DNA from: JBBDWR01 sp040902745 | GTDB taxonomy: Bacteria > Actinomycetota > UBA4738 > HRBIN12 | Length of the DNA: 64,000 bases | Direction of reading: 5' to 3' | Assembly (NCBI GenBank): GCA_040902745.1 | Contig: JBBDWR010000011.1 | Location: 1-64,000 of the forward strand | Part shown: positions 53,071 to 61,495 of the stretch, piece by piece | Layout of the letters: each line of letters starts with the position of its first letter | Position numbering within the stretch: position 1 is the stretch's first letter | The notes under the pieces: model-generated | What the model was told of the DNA's origin: nothing | Database searches by the model: none | The model's input: only the letters and a program-made list of their open reading frames with translations | Translations under genes and position numbers: made by a program

Positions 53071-53568
53071 ATGAGCAAGTCTCCTGTCGACATGGTTGCG
53101 ACGATCTCCAAAGCCCGGGCCGACGCGGCGGCGGGTTCGGGCGCCAAGGTGCGCAGGCGCAGCGCGGAGGCGATCGCCCGCGTTCCGCTGTTCGCGGGCT
53201 TGAGTCGCCGCCACCTGCACCAGGTCGCGGACGCCGCCGACGAGGTGCGCTTCCGGCCGGGGGCTACCGTGGTTAAGGAGGGCGATCTCGGTCAAACCCT
53301 CTTCGTGATCATGGAGGGCCAGGTCAAGGTGACCCGAGGAGGGCGGCGGCTCTCCACGATGGGGCCGGGCGAATTCTTCGGCGAGATCGCTCTGCTCGAC
53401 CGCGGACCACGCACGGCCACCGTGGTGGCGAACACTCCACTGGTCGCGATCCGCCTGTTCCGGCGCTCCTTCCTCAAGCTCGTCGAGAGAGAGCCGAAGA
53501 TCGGTGAGAAGGTCCTTGCGACGCTGGCCATGCGCCTGCGGACCGTCGAGAAGAACCTGACGGGCTAG
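53071..53568 (+). CDS. Single-domain cyclic-nucleotide-binding protein
   Basis: 165 residues. After 35 basic residues the cNMP fold starts (RVPLFAGLSRRHLHQVADAADEVRF). The phosphate-binding cassette is FFGEIALLDRGPRTATV, with the Glu and Arg that hold cyclic nucleotides. A Crp-type helix-turn-helix is absent: the protein ends 20 residues after the cNMP domain. It may be a signalling adaptor or regulate a partner. It lies before korA on the same strand, 177 bases away. Confidence 0.88.
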   Translation: MSKSPVDMVATISKARADAAAGSGAKVRRRSAEAIARVPLFAGLSRRHLHQVADAADEVRFRPGATVVKEGDLGQTLFVIMEGQVKVTRGGRRLSTMGPGEFFGEIALLDRGPRTATVVANTPLVAIRLFRRSFLKLVEREPKIGEKVLATLAMRLRTVEKNLTG

Positions 53569-53745
53569 CCTCCGGCGGCCGATCCGTCGGGCGATCAGGC
53601 CCGATCCCAGGCGTTCATGGCCGCTCGTGGAGATTTCGACGCGGTCGGTCGGGGAAGGCGTACCTGGACGTTATGGTGGGTAGGTACCCCTGCGGAACAC
53701 GAATCGAAGGAGGCGCCCCGGCGGTCCCCGCGACCGCCCGGAACG

Positions 53746-55584
53746 ATGTCGAAGGCGGTCGAGCAACGAGAACGCGTGATCATCCGATTCGCCGGCGACT
53801 CCGGCGACGGGATGCAACTCACCGGAGACCGCTTCACGAACGCCACCGCGGTGCTGGGCAACGACCTCGCGACGCTGCCGGATTTCCCGGCGGAGATCCG
53901 GGCTCCCGCGGGCACGGTGCACGGAGTCTCCGCGTTCCAGATCCAGTTCGCCTCTGAGGACATCACCACGCCGGGGGATCATCCCACCGTGCTGGTGGCG
54001 ATGAATCCCGCTGCGCTGAAGGCCGACCTGTCCACGATGCGTCGCGGCGGCACCGTGATCGTGAACGAGGACGCGTTCACTCAGCGCAACCTCGACAAGG
54101 CCGGGTACGACTCCGACCCACTCAGCGACGGCACGTTGGAGGGATTCCAGCTCTACAAGGTGCCGATGACCTCGATCACGCTTCGTGCCACGGAGGAGCT
54201 GGGTATCTCCAAGAAGGAGGCCGAACGGTCGAAGAATATGTTCGCCCTCGGCCTGCTCAGCTGGATGTACGGACGTCCGGTGGAGACGACGCTGAACTGG
54301 CTCGAGAAGAAGTTCTCCGGCAAGGAACAGATCCTCGAGGCGAACGTCGCGGCGTTCAAGGCCGGGTACAACTTCGGCGAGACTACCGAGCTGTTCGCCA
54401 CCAGCTACCAGGTCAAGGCCGCGCCCGCCGCGCCGGGCCTGTATCGCAACGTGGCGGGCTCCACCGCTCTGTCGTGGGGACTGGTCGCAGCGAGTCAGCG
54501 CAGTGGTGTTCCACTGTTCTACGCGAGCTATCCGATCACCCCGGCGTCCGAGCTGCTCCACGAGCTGTCGCGCCACAAGAACTTCGGTGTTGTCACGCTC
54601 CAGGCCGAGGATGAGATCGCCGCCGCCAACGTCGCGCTGGGTGCGTCGTTCGCCGGCAAGCTCGGTGTCACCGGGACCAGCGGACCGGGCATGGATCTCA
54701 AGGCCGAGACCCTCGGCCTCGCCGTGATCATGGAGTTGCCGATGGTGATCGTGGACGTGCAGCGAGCGGGGCCGTCCACAGGGATGCCCACGAAGACCGA
54801 ACAGACCGACCTGTTGCTTTCGCTGTTCGGGCGCCACGGAGAGTCGCCGATGCCCGTGATCGCCGCCAAGTCGCCGTCGCATTGCTTCGATGCGGCGATC
54901 GAAGCCTCGCGGATCGCCGTCACCTACCGCACGCCGGTGATCCTGCTCTCCGACACGTTCCTCGCCAACTCCTCCGAGCCGTGGCTGATCCCGCAGGTCG
55001 AGTCGCTGCCCGAATACGCGGCCAACTACGCCACCGAGGTGAATCATCCCGACGGATTTTTGCCGTACATGCGCGATGAGCACCTCTCCCGGCCGTGGGC
55101 GATCCCGGGAACCGAAGGGCTCGAGCACCGGATCGGCGGCCTCGAACGCGAGGACGTCACCGGCAACATCAGCTACGAGCCCGAGAACCATGAGGCGATG
55201 ACGCAGCTGCGCCAACGCAAGGTCGAGGCGGTCGCCGCGTCGATCCCTCCGCTGCAGGTCGACGGAGACGAGGACGCCGAGCTGCTGGTGCTCGGGTGGG
55301 GTTCCACCTGGGGCACGATCCGAGCAGCGGTCCGTCGCGCCCGCGCCGACGGCCGCAAGGTCGCGCACGCCCACCTCATCCATCTGAACCCGTTCCCGTC
55401 GAACCTCGCCGAGGTCTTGCGCCGGTATCCGCAGGTGCTCATCCCGGAGATGAACCTCGGGCAGCTGGCCCTGCTGATCCGCGGACGATTCCTGATCGAC
55501 GCCCACAGCTTCACCAAGGTGCAGGGGGTGCCGATCTTCGCGGAGGAACTCGAAGCGGAGATCGCGAGGGTGCTCGATGCCTGA
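53746..55584 (+). CDS. korA: 2-oxoacid:ferredoxin oxidoreductase, gamma-alpha fused subunit
   Basis: 612 residues from ATG 53746; the aaggagg at 53707 is too far upstream (33 bases) to serve it. Residues 10-190 are the gamma domain (RFAGDSGDGMQLTGDRF), then the pyrimidine-binding domain with YPITPASELLHEL and GTSGPGMDLKAE. With KorB it oxidises 2-oxoglutarate (or a related 2-oxoacid) to the CoA ester and reduces ferredoxin. This TCA-cycle variant is common in actinobacteria. A possible -10 box TATGGT is at 53672. Confidence 0.93.
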   Translation: MSKAVEQRERVIIRFAGDSGDGMQLTGDRFTNATAVLGNDLATLPDFPAEIRAPAGTVHGVSAFQIQFASEDITTPGDHPTVLVAMNPAALKADLSTMRRGGTVIVNEDAFTQRNLDKAGYDSDPLSDGTLEGFQLYKVPMTSITLRATEELGISKKEAERSKNMFALGLLSWMYGRPVETTLNWLEKKFSGKEQILEANVAAFKAGYNFGETTELFATSYQVKAAPAAPGLYRNVAGSTALSWGLVAASQRSGVPLFYASYPITPASELLHELSRHKNFGVVTLQAEDEIAAANVALGASFAGKLGVTGTSGPGMDLKAETLGLAVIMELPMVIVDVQRAGPSTGMPTKTEQTDLLLSLFGRHGESPMPVIAAKSPSHCFDAAIEASRIAVTYRTPVILLSDTFLANSSEPWLIPQVESLPEYAANYATEVNHPDGFLPYMRDEHLSRPWAIPGTEGLEHRIGGLEREDVTGNISYEPENHEAMTQLRQRKVEAVAASIPPLQVDGDEDAELLVLGWGSTWGTIRAAVRRARADGRKVAHAHLIHLNPFPSNLAEVLRRYPQVLIPEMNLGQLALLIRGRFLIDAHSFTKVQGVPIFAEELEAEIARVLDA

Positions 55585-56665
55585 CGCGAAGGGATCGGCG
55601 CAGGCTCCGGAGCGGCCCGGCGCTTCGGCCGACGGCGCCGCGGTGCCCGCTCCCGCGTCTTCGTTGACGAAGAAGGACTTCACGAGCGACCAAGAGGTCC
55701 GTTGGTGCCCCGGGTGCGGGGACTACGCGATCCTCTCGGCGGTGCAGGGCCTCATGCCCGAACTCGGTATCGAGCCCAAGGACACCGTGTTCGTCTCGGG
55801 GATCGGGTGCTCGGGGCGCTTCACCTACTACATGGACACCTACGGGATGCACGGGATCCACGGCCGCGCGCCCGCGCTGGCGACGGGGATCGCGGTCGCC
55901 AATCCCGATCTGTCGGTCTGGGTCGTCACCGGCGACGGCGACGGACTGTCGATCGGCGGCAACCACCTGATCCACGCGCTCCGGCGCAACGTGAACCTGA
56001 AGATCCTGCTGTTCAACAACCAGATCTACGGACTCACGAAGGGTCAGTACTCCCCGACGAGCGAAGAGGGCAAGATCACCAAGTCGACCCCGTTCGGCTC
56101 CGTCGACCATCCCTTCAATCCGATCGCGGTCGCCCTGGGCGCCGAAGCGAGCTTCGTCGCTCGCACCGTCGACAACGACCGTCAACACCTGACCGATGTG
56201 TTGCGCAAGGCCGCAGCTCATTCCGGTACCTCGTTCATCGAGATCTATCAGAACTGCAACGTGTTCAACGACGGAGCGTTCGACCTGCTCCGCGACAAGG
56301 ACAGTGGCAAGCGCAACCAGATCCGCCTGGTGCATGGGGAGCCGATCCTGTTCGACGACGGGGAGCGTGCCGTCGCCGTCGGCGACAACGGACGTCTGCA
56401 GATCGTGCAGACCGACGAGGTCGATGCCGACCGCATCATCGTCCACGACTCGTACGGTGACCCGTCCCTGGCCTTCTCCCTCGCGCACCTGTCGAAGGGA
56501 CCGACGGAGCCGACGTGCATCGGCGTGTTCCATCAGGAGGACCGCCCCGTCTACGGCGAGGCGGTGCGTGCGCAGATCGGCGCCGCCACCGAACGTCTCG
56601 GCAAGGGTGATCTCGGCAAGCTGCTTCGCGGCGGCGACACCTGGGAGGTCAAGCCGCAGTCCTAG
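55577..56665 (+). CDS. korB: 2-oxoacid:ferredoxin oxidoreductase, beta subunit
   Basis: 362 residues, ATG overlapping the korA end by eight bases. RWCPGCGDYAIL and a further Cys in GIGCSGRF bind a 4Fe-4S cluster; TGDGDGLSIGGNHLIHALRRN binds thiamine diphosphate and Mg. QNCNVFND supplies the last cluster cysteine. It completes KorAB. It is convergent with the IscS-like gene. Confidence 0.94.
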   Translation: MPDAKGSAQAPERPGASADGAAVPAPASSLTKKDFTSDQEVRWCPGCGDYAILSAVQGLMPELGIEPKDTVFVSGIGCSGRFTYYMDTYGMHGIHGRAPALATGIAVANPDLSVWVVTGDGDGLSIGGNHLIHALRRNVNLKILLFNNQIYGLTKGQYSPTSEEGKITKSTPFGSVDHPFNPIAVALGAEASFVARTVDNDRQHLTDVLRKAAAHSGTSFIEIYQNCNVFNDGAFDLLRDKDSGKRNQIRLVHGEPILFDDGERAVAVGDNGRLQIVQTDEVDADRIIVHDSYGDPSLAFSLAHLSKGPTEPTCIGVFHQEDRPVYGEAVRAQIGAATERLGKGDLGKLLRGGDTWEVKPQS

Positions 56666-56692
56666 GGCGCTGCCGCCGGGGACGATGAGCGA

Positions 56693-57883
56693 TCAGTCGA
56701 GCTCGGGAACCCGGAACCGCGCGAGTGCCTCGGACGAAGACGCCTCGACGCCTTGGAGTTCTTCGACGAGCGACGGCAGAAGGGCCACCAAACGGTCGAT
56801 GGCCGCCTCCGTCGTGTCGAATCCGACCGAGAGCGGGAACGATGGCGTTCCCGGAACGCCGATCGCCTCGAGAACGGGGGAGGGGTCCCCGGGTGCTCCC
56901 GAGCACAGTGAACCGCCGCCGATCGCGAATCCCCGGTCGTCCAGCGCCATCATCAGTGTCTCGGGGTCCAAGCCGCCGACCGAGAAGCACGTGATGTGGG
57001 GCGTGCGCCGGGAGCGATGGCCGTGGAGGGCGGCTCGCGGCACGCGTTCAGCGATGCCGGCGCGCAGGCGGTCGCTGAGCGCCCACTGCCGGGCAGCTTC
57101 GTCTCCGAGTTCATCGCACGCGGCTGAGAGCGCCGCCGTCATCGCGGCGACGCCGGGAAGGTTCTCCATCCCCGCCCTGCGCTTACGTTCGCGGTCGTCG
57201 CCACAGGGGTACGCGGAGACCCCCACGCCGCGGCGGACGTAGAGCGCGCCGACCCCGGCTGGTCCGCCGAACTTGTGGCCGGACAGCGACAGCAGATCCA
57301 CGCCGAGCTTGGAGACGTCGACGGGCAGGCGACCGACCGTCTGGCAGGCGTCGGTATGGAACAAGACCCTAGCCTCGCGGCACAGCCGGGCGGCTTCGGC
57401 GATCGGCTGCATCGTGCCGACCTCGTGGTTCGCATGCTGCACCGATGCCATCAACGTGTCGGGAAGGCGAACCTGCCGGGCGAACTCGTCCAGGTCGAGT
57501 TGCGCGGTGTCGTCGACCGGCACCCGGATCACTTCGAAGCCATCGGTCTCGAGCGTGTGGCCGACGCCGTACACGGCGGGATGTTCGACGTCGCTCACCA
57601 CGATCCGGTGGCCGAGCTCGCGGATCGCGCGCACCGATCCCCAGATCGCGAGCGAAACGGACTCCGTTCCTCCGGAGGTGAAGACGATCTCATCGGGCTG
57701 GGCGCCGAGACTCTGGGCGATCGAGGCCCGCGAATCCTCCAGGATGCGGCGCGCCTCACGTCCGTAGCGATGGATCCGAAGAGGATCCCCGAACGTGTCG
57801 AGGGCTGCGACATAGGCGTCGCGCGCGGCGTCGTGCAACGGCGTCGCGGACGCGTAGTCGAGGTAGGTACCGGGGTCGCTCAT
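56693..57883 (-). CDS. Cysteine desulfurase, IscS/NifS-like
   Basis: 396 residues from ATG 57883. YLDYASATPLHDAARDAYVAA, VFTSGGTESVSLAIWG, PLP Lys in LSLSGHKFGGPAGV and the active Cys in GGGSLCSGAPG (a mobile-loop class I position). It is a group I desulfurase, unlike the group II SufS. It could supply sulfur for tRNA thiolation or Fe-S work. No iscU follows it. Confidence 0.88.
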   Translation of the reverse strand: MSDPGTYLDYASATPLHDAARDAYVAALDTFGDPLRIHRYGREARRILEDSRASIAQSLGAQPDEIVFTSGGTESVSLAIWGSVRAIRELGHRIVVSDVEHPAVYGVGHTLETDGFEVIRVPVDDTAQLDLDEFARQVRLPDTLMASVQHANHEVGTMQPIAEAARLCREARVLFHTDACQTVGRLPVDVSKLGVDLLSLSGHKFGGPAGVGALYVRRGVGVSAYPCGDDRERKRRAGMENLPGVAAMTAALSAACDELGDEAARQWALSDRLRAGIAERVPRAALHGHRSRRTPHITCFSVGGLDPETLMMALDDRGFAIGGGSLCSGAPGDPSPVLEAIGVPGTPSFPLSVGFDTTEAAIDRLVALLPSLVEELQGVEASSSEALARFRVPELD

Positions 57884-57993
57884 GATCGTGGGGTCCGCGC
57901 CCAGGCTAGCATCGGGTCGTCGGTAAGCAGGCGTCGGACCGATCGGGGCCCCTCCCGGGACCCCGATCCCTGGTTGCTCGTGTGCGTATCCCG

Positions 57994-58683
57994 CTACGGG
58001 GTTGCGGGCTCTCTTGCTCGCAGGAACACGCCCCAGTAGACGACTCCGGCGATGATGCCACCGGCGATCGGTCCGACCCAGTACACCCACCAGTCGGTCC
58101 AGGCCCCCGAGACGAGGGCGGGGCCCAGCGAACGAGCTGGATTCATCGCCGCGCCGGTGAACGGACCGCCCATCAGGATGTCGAAGGTGAGCACCAAGCC
58201 GATCGTCAGTCCGGCCGTCTTGGAGAAGGGACCGCGGTCGTCGACAGCGGTGCCGTACACGGCGAAGACAAGGAAGAAGGTCAGCACCGCCTCGAGCAGT
58301 ACGGCCTTGCCTACGCCGAACCCGTTGAGGTCGACCACCTGAGGCGTGCCGCCCTTTGCGCCGTCGAAGATCTCGGTCGGGATGATCAGCTTGAGCAGGA
58401 ACGCTCCTGCGATCGCCCCCGCCACCTCGGCCACGATGTAGATGACGGTCCGGTGGGTCTCCAGCTTGCCGGTGACCCAGAGCCCGATCGCCACGGCGGG
58501 GTTCACAGCGCCACCGGAGATGTGCGCCAGGATCGACACCATGATCGCGAGCACGAGGCCGTGGGCAAGCGCGATACCGACGAGTCCTGCCTGGCCACCG
58601 ACGATCACCGCCCCTGCGCCGATGAAGATGAGCGTAAAGGTGGCGATGAACTCCGCCACCGCCGCCTTGCCGATGCTCTCCAA
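57994..58683 (-). CDS. Aquaporin (MIP family channel)
   Basis: 229 residues from a TTG at 58683 with aaggagg six bases upstream, a strong site that decides the start. Six helices and the two half-helix NPA motifs GGAVNPAVA and GAAMNPARS are present; the second is followed by Arg, as in all MIP channels. The selectivity residues are not enough to split water from glycerol by eye. Inner membrane channel. Confidence 0.9.
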   Translation of the reverse strand: MESIGKAAVAEFIATFTLIFIGAGAVIVGGQAGLVGIALAHGLVLAIMVSILAHISGGAVNPAVAIGLWVTGKLETHRTVIYIVAEVAGAIAGAFLLKLIIPTEIFDGAKGGTPQVVDLNGFGVGKAVLLEAVLTFFLVFAVYGTAVDDRGPFSKTAGLTIGLVLTFDILMGGPFTGAAMNPARSLGPALVSGAWTDWWVYWVGPIAGGIIAGVVYWGVFLRAREPATP

Positions 58684-58827
58684 GCTTCCCCTCCTTGGTC
58701 GCGACGATCACGACCGCGCGGCCGGTGTGGGCCATCCGGGGAAGGACGGATGCGAGCGCGGCGACCACATCCGGCCCGGACGATAGCGGAGCGACGCGAT
58801 CGGAGCAAAGGAGTCGGGTCATTCGGG

Positions 58828-58833
58828 TAGGAT
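58828..58833 (+). promoter_or_regulatory. -10 box, leaderless promoter of the receiver-like micro-operon
   Basis: TAGGAT with seven bases before the GTG at 58841. Confidence 0.6.
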
Positions 58834-58840
58834 TCCCGCC

Positions 58841-59230
58841 GTGAAGGTGCTGCTCGTTTCGCCTGACCCCAAGTCACGGCAGGTCATGGGCCTCGCCGTG
58901 CGCGGCATCGCACGCAAGATCGGGGGCCTCCCACCGGTGCTGCTGGAGGCGACCGACGGAGAGCGCGGAATCGCGGTGGCCCGAGGCGAGCAGCCGGACG
59001 TGATCGTTGCGGACGAGATCGCCTCCCGAGCCGGTGCGTTCGCACTCGCGCACGATCTGCGCAACGATATGGAGCCGTTCCCCGGAGTGATCGTGATCCT
59101 GTTGGACCGTCCGCAGGATGTATGGCTCGCTAAGTGGTCGCAGGCAGACGCGTGGTTCGTGAAACCCGTCGACCCGTTCGCGTTGGCGGATCGAGTGCTG
59201 GAGTTGACCCGAGCGAAGGAGATCGCGTGA
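58841..59230 (+). CDS. Receiver-like (CheY-fold) single-domain protein
   Basis: 129 residues, GTG start. The alternation of strands and helices, VLLVSPDPKSRQVM at the acidic corner, PDVIVADEIASR with Asp at the phospho-acceptor position, and WFVKPVDPFALADRVLEL with the conserved Lys-Pro identify the CheY fold. Only one of the usual two acidic pocket residues remains. No output domain, so it probably acts through a partner. First gene of a five-gene overlapping unit. Confidence 0.75.
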   Translation: MKVLLVSPDPKSRQVMGLAVRGIARKIGGLPPVLLEATDGERGIAVARGEQPDVIVADEIASRAGAFALAHDLRNDMEPFPGVIVILLDRPQDVWLAKWSQADAWFVKPVDPFALADRVLELTRAKEIA

Positions 59231-59508
59231 AGATCATGGCAAGCTCCCGGCGTACGGGGCGAGAGTTCCTCGTCGACCAGGTCGTGGAGAACGGCGGCGA
59301 CGACCCATGGGACGGCAAACCGTTGCAGGCCGACTACGCGGCGACCCTCGTCGAGAGCCTCAAGGCGGCTGAAGAGGCCGGGACGCATCTGCAGGAGGCG
59401 CTGGAACGGGTGGCCGATCTCGGTCCCCACTTCGTTTTCCAGAAGGAGTCGATCCTCGGTCCGCTCCGACGGAGCATGGATCGTCTCGAAGAGGTCCGGG
59501 TCGGATGA
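59227..59508 (+). CDS. Small helical protein of unknown function
   Basis: 93 residues from the GTG overlapping the receiver-like stop (GTGA); ATG 59236 is the alternative. Helix-rich, charged (YAATLVESLKAAEEAGTHLQEALERVADL), no membrane segment, no family recognised. Its stop overlaps the next start (ATGA). Confidence 0.6.
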   Translation: MKIMASSRRTGREFLVDQVVENGGDDPWDGKPLQADYAATLVESLKAAEEAGTHLQEALERVADLGPHFVFQKESILGPLRRSMDRLEEVRVG

Positions 59509-59756
59509 CTCCGCCGACGATGACCGAACTGGCGTACGACGTGGTCGCCCACGACGAAGCGGGCACGTGGCGGGTCGCGATCGTCGACCCACGCGGCGCC
59601 GTCGTCGCCGAGCGCACGTGCCGTGATGCCGCGGACGCGCGCATCTACGCGTCGACCGTTCGTCAGCACCTGTACTGGCTGTCGCCCGAGCGCTTCCGCG
59701 AGTACTACCGCCTGACCGATACCGGCGACGAGACGCCGCCCACCGTGGGAGGATGA
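59505..59756 (+). CDS. Small protein of unknown function
   Basis: 83 residues. A beta-rich first half (YDVVAHDEAGTWRVAIVDPRGAVVAE) and a helical end with aromatic residues (HLYWLSPERFREYYRL). No family recognised. Start overlaps the previous stop by four bases, so translation is coupled. A small membrane-protein gene follows after three bases. Confidence 0.6.
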   Translation: MTPPTMTELAYDVVAHDEAGTWRVAIVDPRGAVVAERTCRDAADARIYASTVRQHLYWLSPERFREYYRLTDTGDETPPTVGG

Positions 59757-59759
59757 GTC

Positions 59760-59867
59760 GTGGGCTTCAACGCGATGCAGCCGGGCAAGACCAAGCGCGC
59801 GGACTACATCATGCTCGGCGCGGCGATCGTCGTGGTGCTCGCACTGGTGATCTGGGCGATCCGCTAG
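59760..59867 (+). CDS. 35-residue single-span membrane protein
   Basis: A short reading frame, GTG to TAG, with ggagg seven bases before the start. The first 15 residues are basic and polar (MGFNAMQPGKTKRAD). The next 18 are a membrane helix (MLGAAIVVVLALVIW), ending in AIR. Basic residues lie at the N-terminus, so N-in is expected. Position in a tightly packed operon and a clear ribosome-binding site make it a credible gene. Function unknown. Confidence 0.7.
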   Translation: MGFNAMQPGKTKRADYIMLGAAIVVVLALVIWAIR

Positions 59868-59871
59868 GTCC

Positions 59872-60231
59872 GTGGATCTGCAGGAAGCCGCGGCGCTCGA
59901 CTTCTGCTACCTGACCACGACGGGCCGCCGGACCGGTCACCCGCACACGATCGAGATCTGGTTCGGCGTGAACGAGAACCAGGACCGGCTCTTCCTGCTC
60001 GCGGGGGGAGGGGACCAATCCGACTGGGTGCGCAACCTGATCGCGAATCCGACGGTCGCGCTGCGCCTCGGCGACCACGACATGATCACCAAAGCACATG
60101 TCGTGGCCGACCCCGAGGAGGACGCCGCCGTCCGTCAACTCCTGCTCGAGAAGTACACCCGGCCGTCGGGCGACGATCTGAGCGAGTGGGCGGCGAGTGC
60201 GTTGCCGATCGCCGTCGAGCTGCATCCCTGA
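59872..60231 (+). CDS. DDN-type nitroreductase/F420-binding protein
   Basis: 119 residues from the GTG four bases after the previous stop. The split-barrel opening CYLTTTGRRTGHPHTIEIWF and the later LLAGGGDQSDWVRNLIANPTVAL match the deazaflavin-dependent nitroreductase (DDN) family, PF04075. Such proteins use cofactor F420 or related flavins to reduce quinones or nitro compounds. F420 use implies that this actinobacterium makes F420. Last gene of the micro-operon. Confidence 0.85.
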   Translation: MDLQEAAALDFCYLTTTGRRTGHPHTIEIWFGVNENQDRLFLLAGGGDQSDWVRNLIANPTVALRLGDHDMITKAHVVADPEEDAAVRQLLLEKYTRPSGDDLSEWAASALPIAVELHP

Positions 60232-60280
60232 GGGGTCGGTGAGTCGGCGCCGTCGAAGCCGAAAGAGACCGCGCGGAGCA

Positions 60281-61459
60281 TCAAACACGCTCCAGGGCGA
60301 CGGCCAGCCCCTGGCCGCCGGAGATGCAGAGGGTGGCGAGACCGAGGGACCTGCCCGTCGCACGAAGCTCGTACGCGAGCGACAGGATGATGCGGGCGCC
60401 GCTCATGCCGATCGGGTGCCCTATCGAGATGCCGCCGCCCTTGACGTTGAGTCGGTCGCGGTCGAACTTCAGTTCCCGCTCGCAGGCGATCACCTGTGCG
60501 GCGAAGGCTTCATTGATCTCGATCAGATCGAAATCGGGAAGCGAGAGGCCGGTCCGCTCGAGGAGCCTCTTCGTCGCAGGGACCGGTCCGATCCCCATGA
60601 TCGCGGGGTCGACACCCGCCCAGCTCATGCCGATGATCCGCGCGAGCGGTTCTCTTCCCTCGGCGTGGGCTCGGGACTCGCTCATCAGAATCATCGCGGC
60701 CGCCCCGTCGGTGATGCCCGACGAGTTGCCCGCCGTTACGCTCCCCTCGTCTCGGAACACCGGTCGCAGCGAACCGAGCTTCTCCGCCGTTGTCTCGGGA
60801 CGCGGATGCTCGTCCTCGATGACCTCGATCGTGCCCTTGCCATCGGGGTTGGGTGCGGTGACAGGGAACAGTTCCGCGGCTCGCCGAGGCTTGCCGGTCT
60901 CGGCTTTGTGTTGGCTCTCGAGTGCGAAGGCGTCCTGTTCTTCGCGGGAGATGTCGTAGCGGTCCACGAGGTTCTCGGCGGTCTCACCCATGACCAGGCC
61001 GCAGAGTGGATCGAGCAGACCGTCGCGATACATCCCGTCATAGGCGGTGGCGTCCCCGATCCGGTAGCCGGTTCGCATCCGGTCCAGCAGGAACGGAACG
61101 CGCGTCATGTTCTCCATGCCGCCCACGAGGACGACCTCCGAGTCGCCCAGCTGGATCTGCTGCGCGCCCAGCTGCGTGGCCTTCATCCCCGACCCGCATG
61201 CGATGTTCACGTTGTAGGCGGAGATCTCCTTGGGAACGCCGGCGCGCATCGACACCTGCCGTCCGGTGTTGGGGCCGTTGCCCGCCTGACGGGCGTGCCC
61301 GAAGATCGTCTGGTGCACGGCGTCGGGGTCGACGCCCGATCGCCGGAGCGCCTCGACCGCAGCGAGCTCCCCGAGCTCGACGGCGGGCACCTCGGTGAAC
61401 GACCCGAGGAAACGTCCGATCGGGGTTCGGGCGCCCTCGAGGATCACCGCGTTGTCCAT
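60281..61459 (-). CDS. Acetyl-CoA acetyltransferase (thiolase)
   Basis: 392 residues. It opens AVILEGARTPIGRFLGSF; acyl-binding Cys is in NIACGSGMKA, catalytic INEAFAAQ and GGGISIGHPIGMSGARI, second Cys in LCISGGQG. It condenses or cleaves acetoacetyl-CoA. Which direction operates is not clear here; no beta-oxidation partner adjoins it. Confidence 0.93.
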   Translation of the reverse strand: MDNAVILEGARTPIGRFLGSFTEVPAVELGELAAVEALRRSGVDPDAVHQTIFGHARQAGNGPNTGRQVSMRAGVPKEISAYNVNIACGSGMKATQLGAQQIQLGDSEVVLVGGMENMTRVPFLLDRMRTGYRIGDATAYDGMYRDGLLDPLCGLVMGETAENLVDRYDISREEQDAFALESQHKAETGKPRRAAELFPVTAPNPDGKGTIEVIEDEHPRPETTAEKLGSLRPVFRDEGSVTAGNSSGITDGAAAMILMSESRAHAEGREPLARIIGMSWAGVDPAIMGIGPVPATKRLLERTGLSLPDFDLIEINEAFAAQVIACERELKFDRDRLNVKGGGISIGHPIGMSGARIILSLAYELRATGRSLGLATLCISGGQGLAVALERV

Positions 61460-61466
61460 ACGGCCC

Positions 61467-61472
61467 AGTCTA
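61467..61472 (-). promoter_or_regulatory. -10 box, leaderless promoter of the thiolase gene
   Basis: TAGACT on the minus strand, seven bases before the ATG at 61459. Confidence 0.55.
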
Positions 61473-61495
61473 CCGAGGGTGCTGAGAACGGCCGC

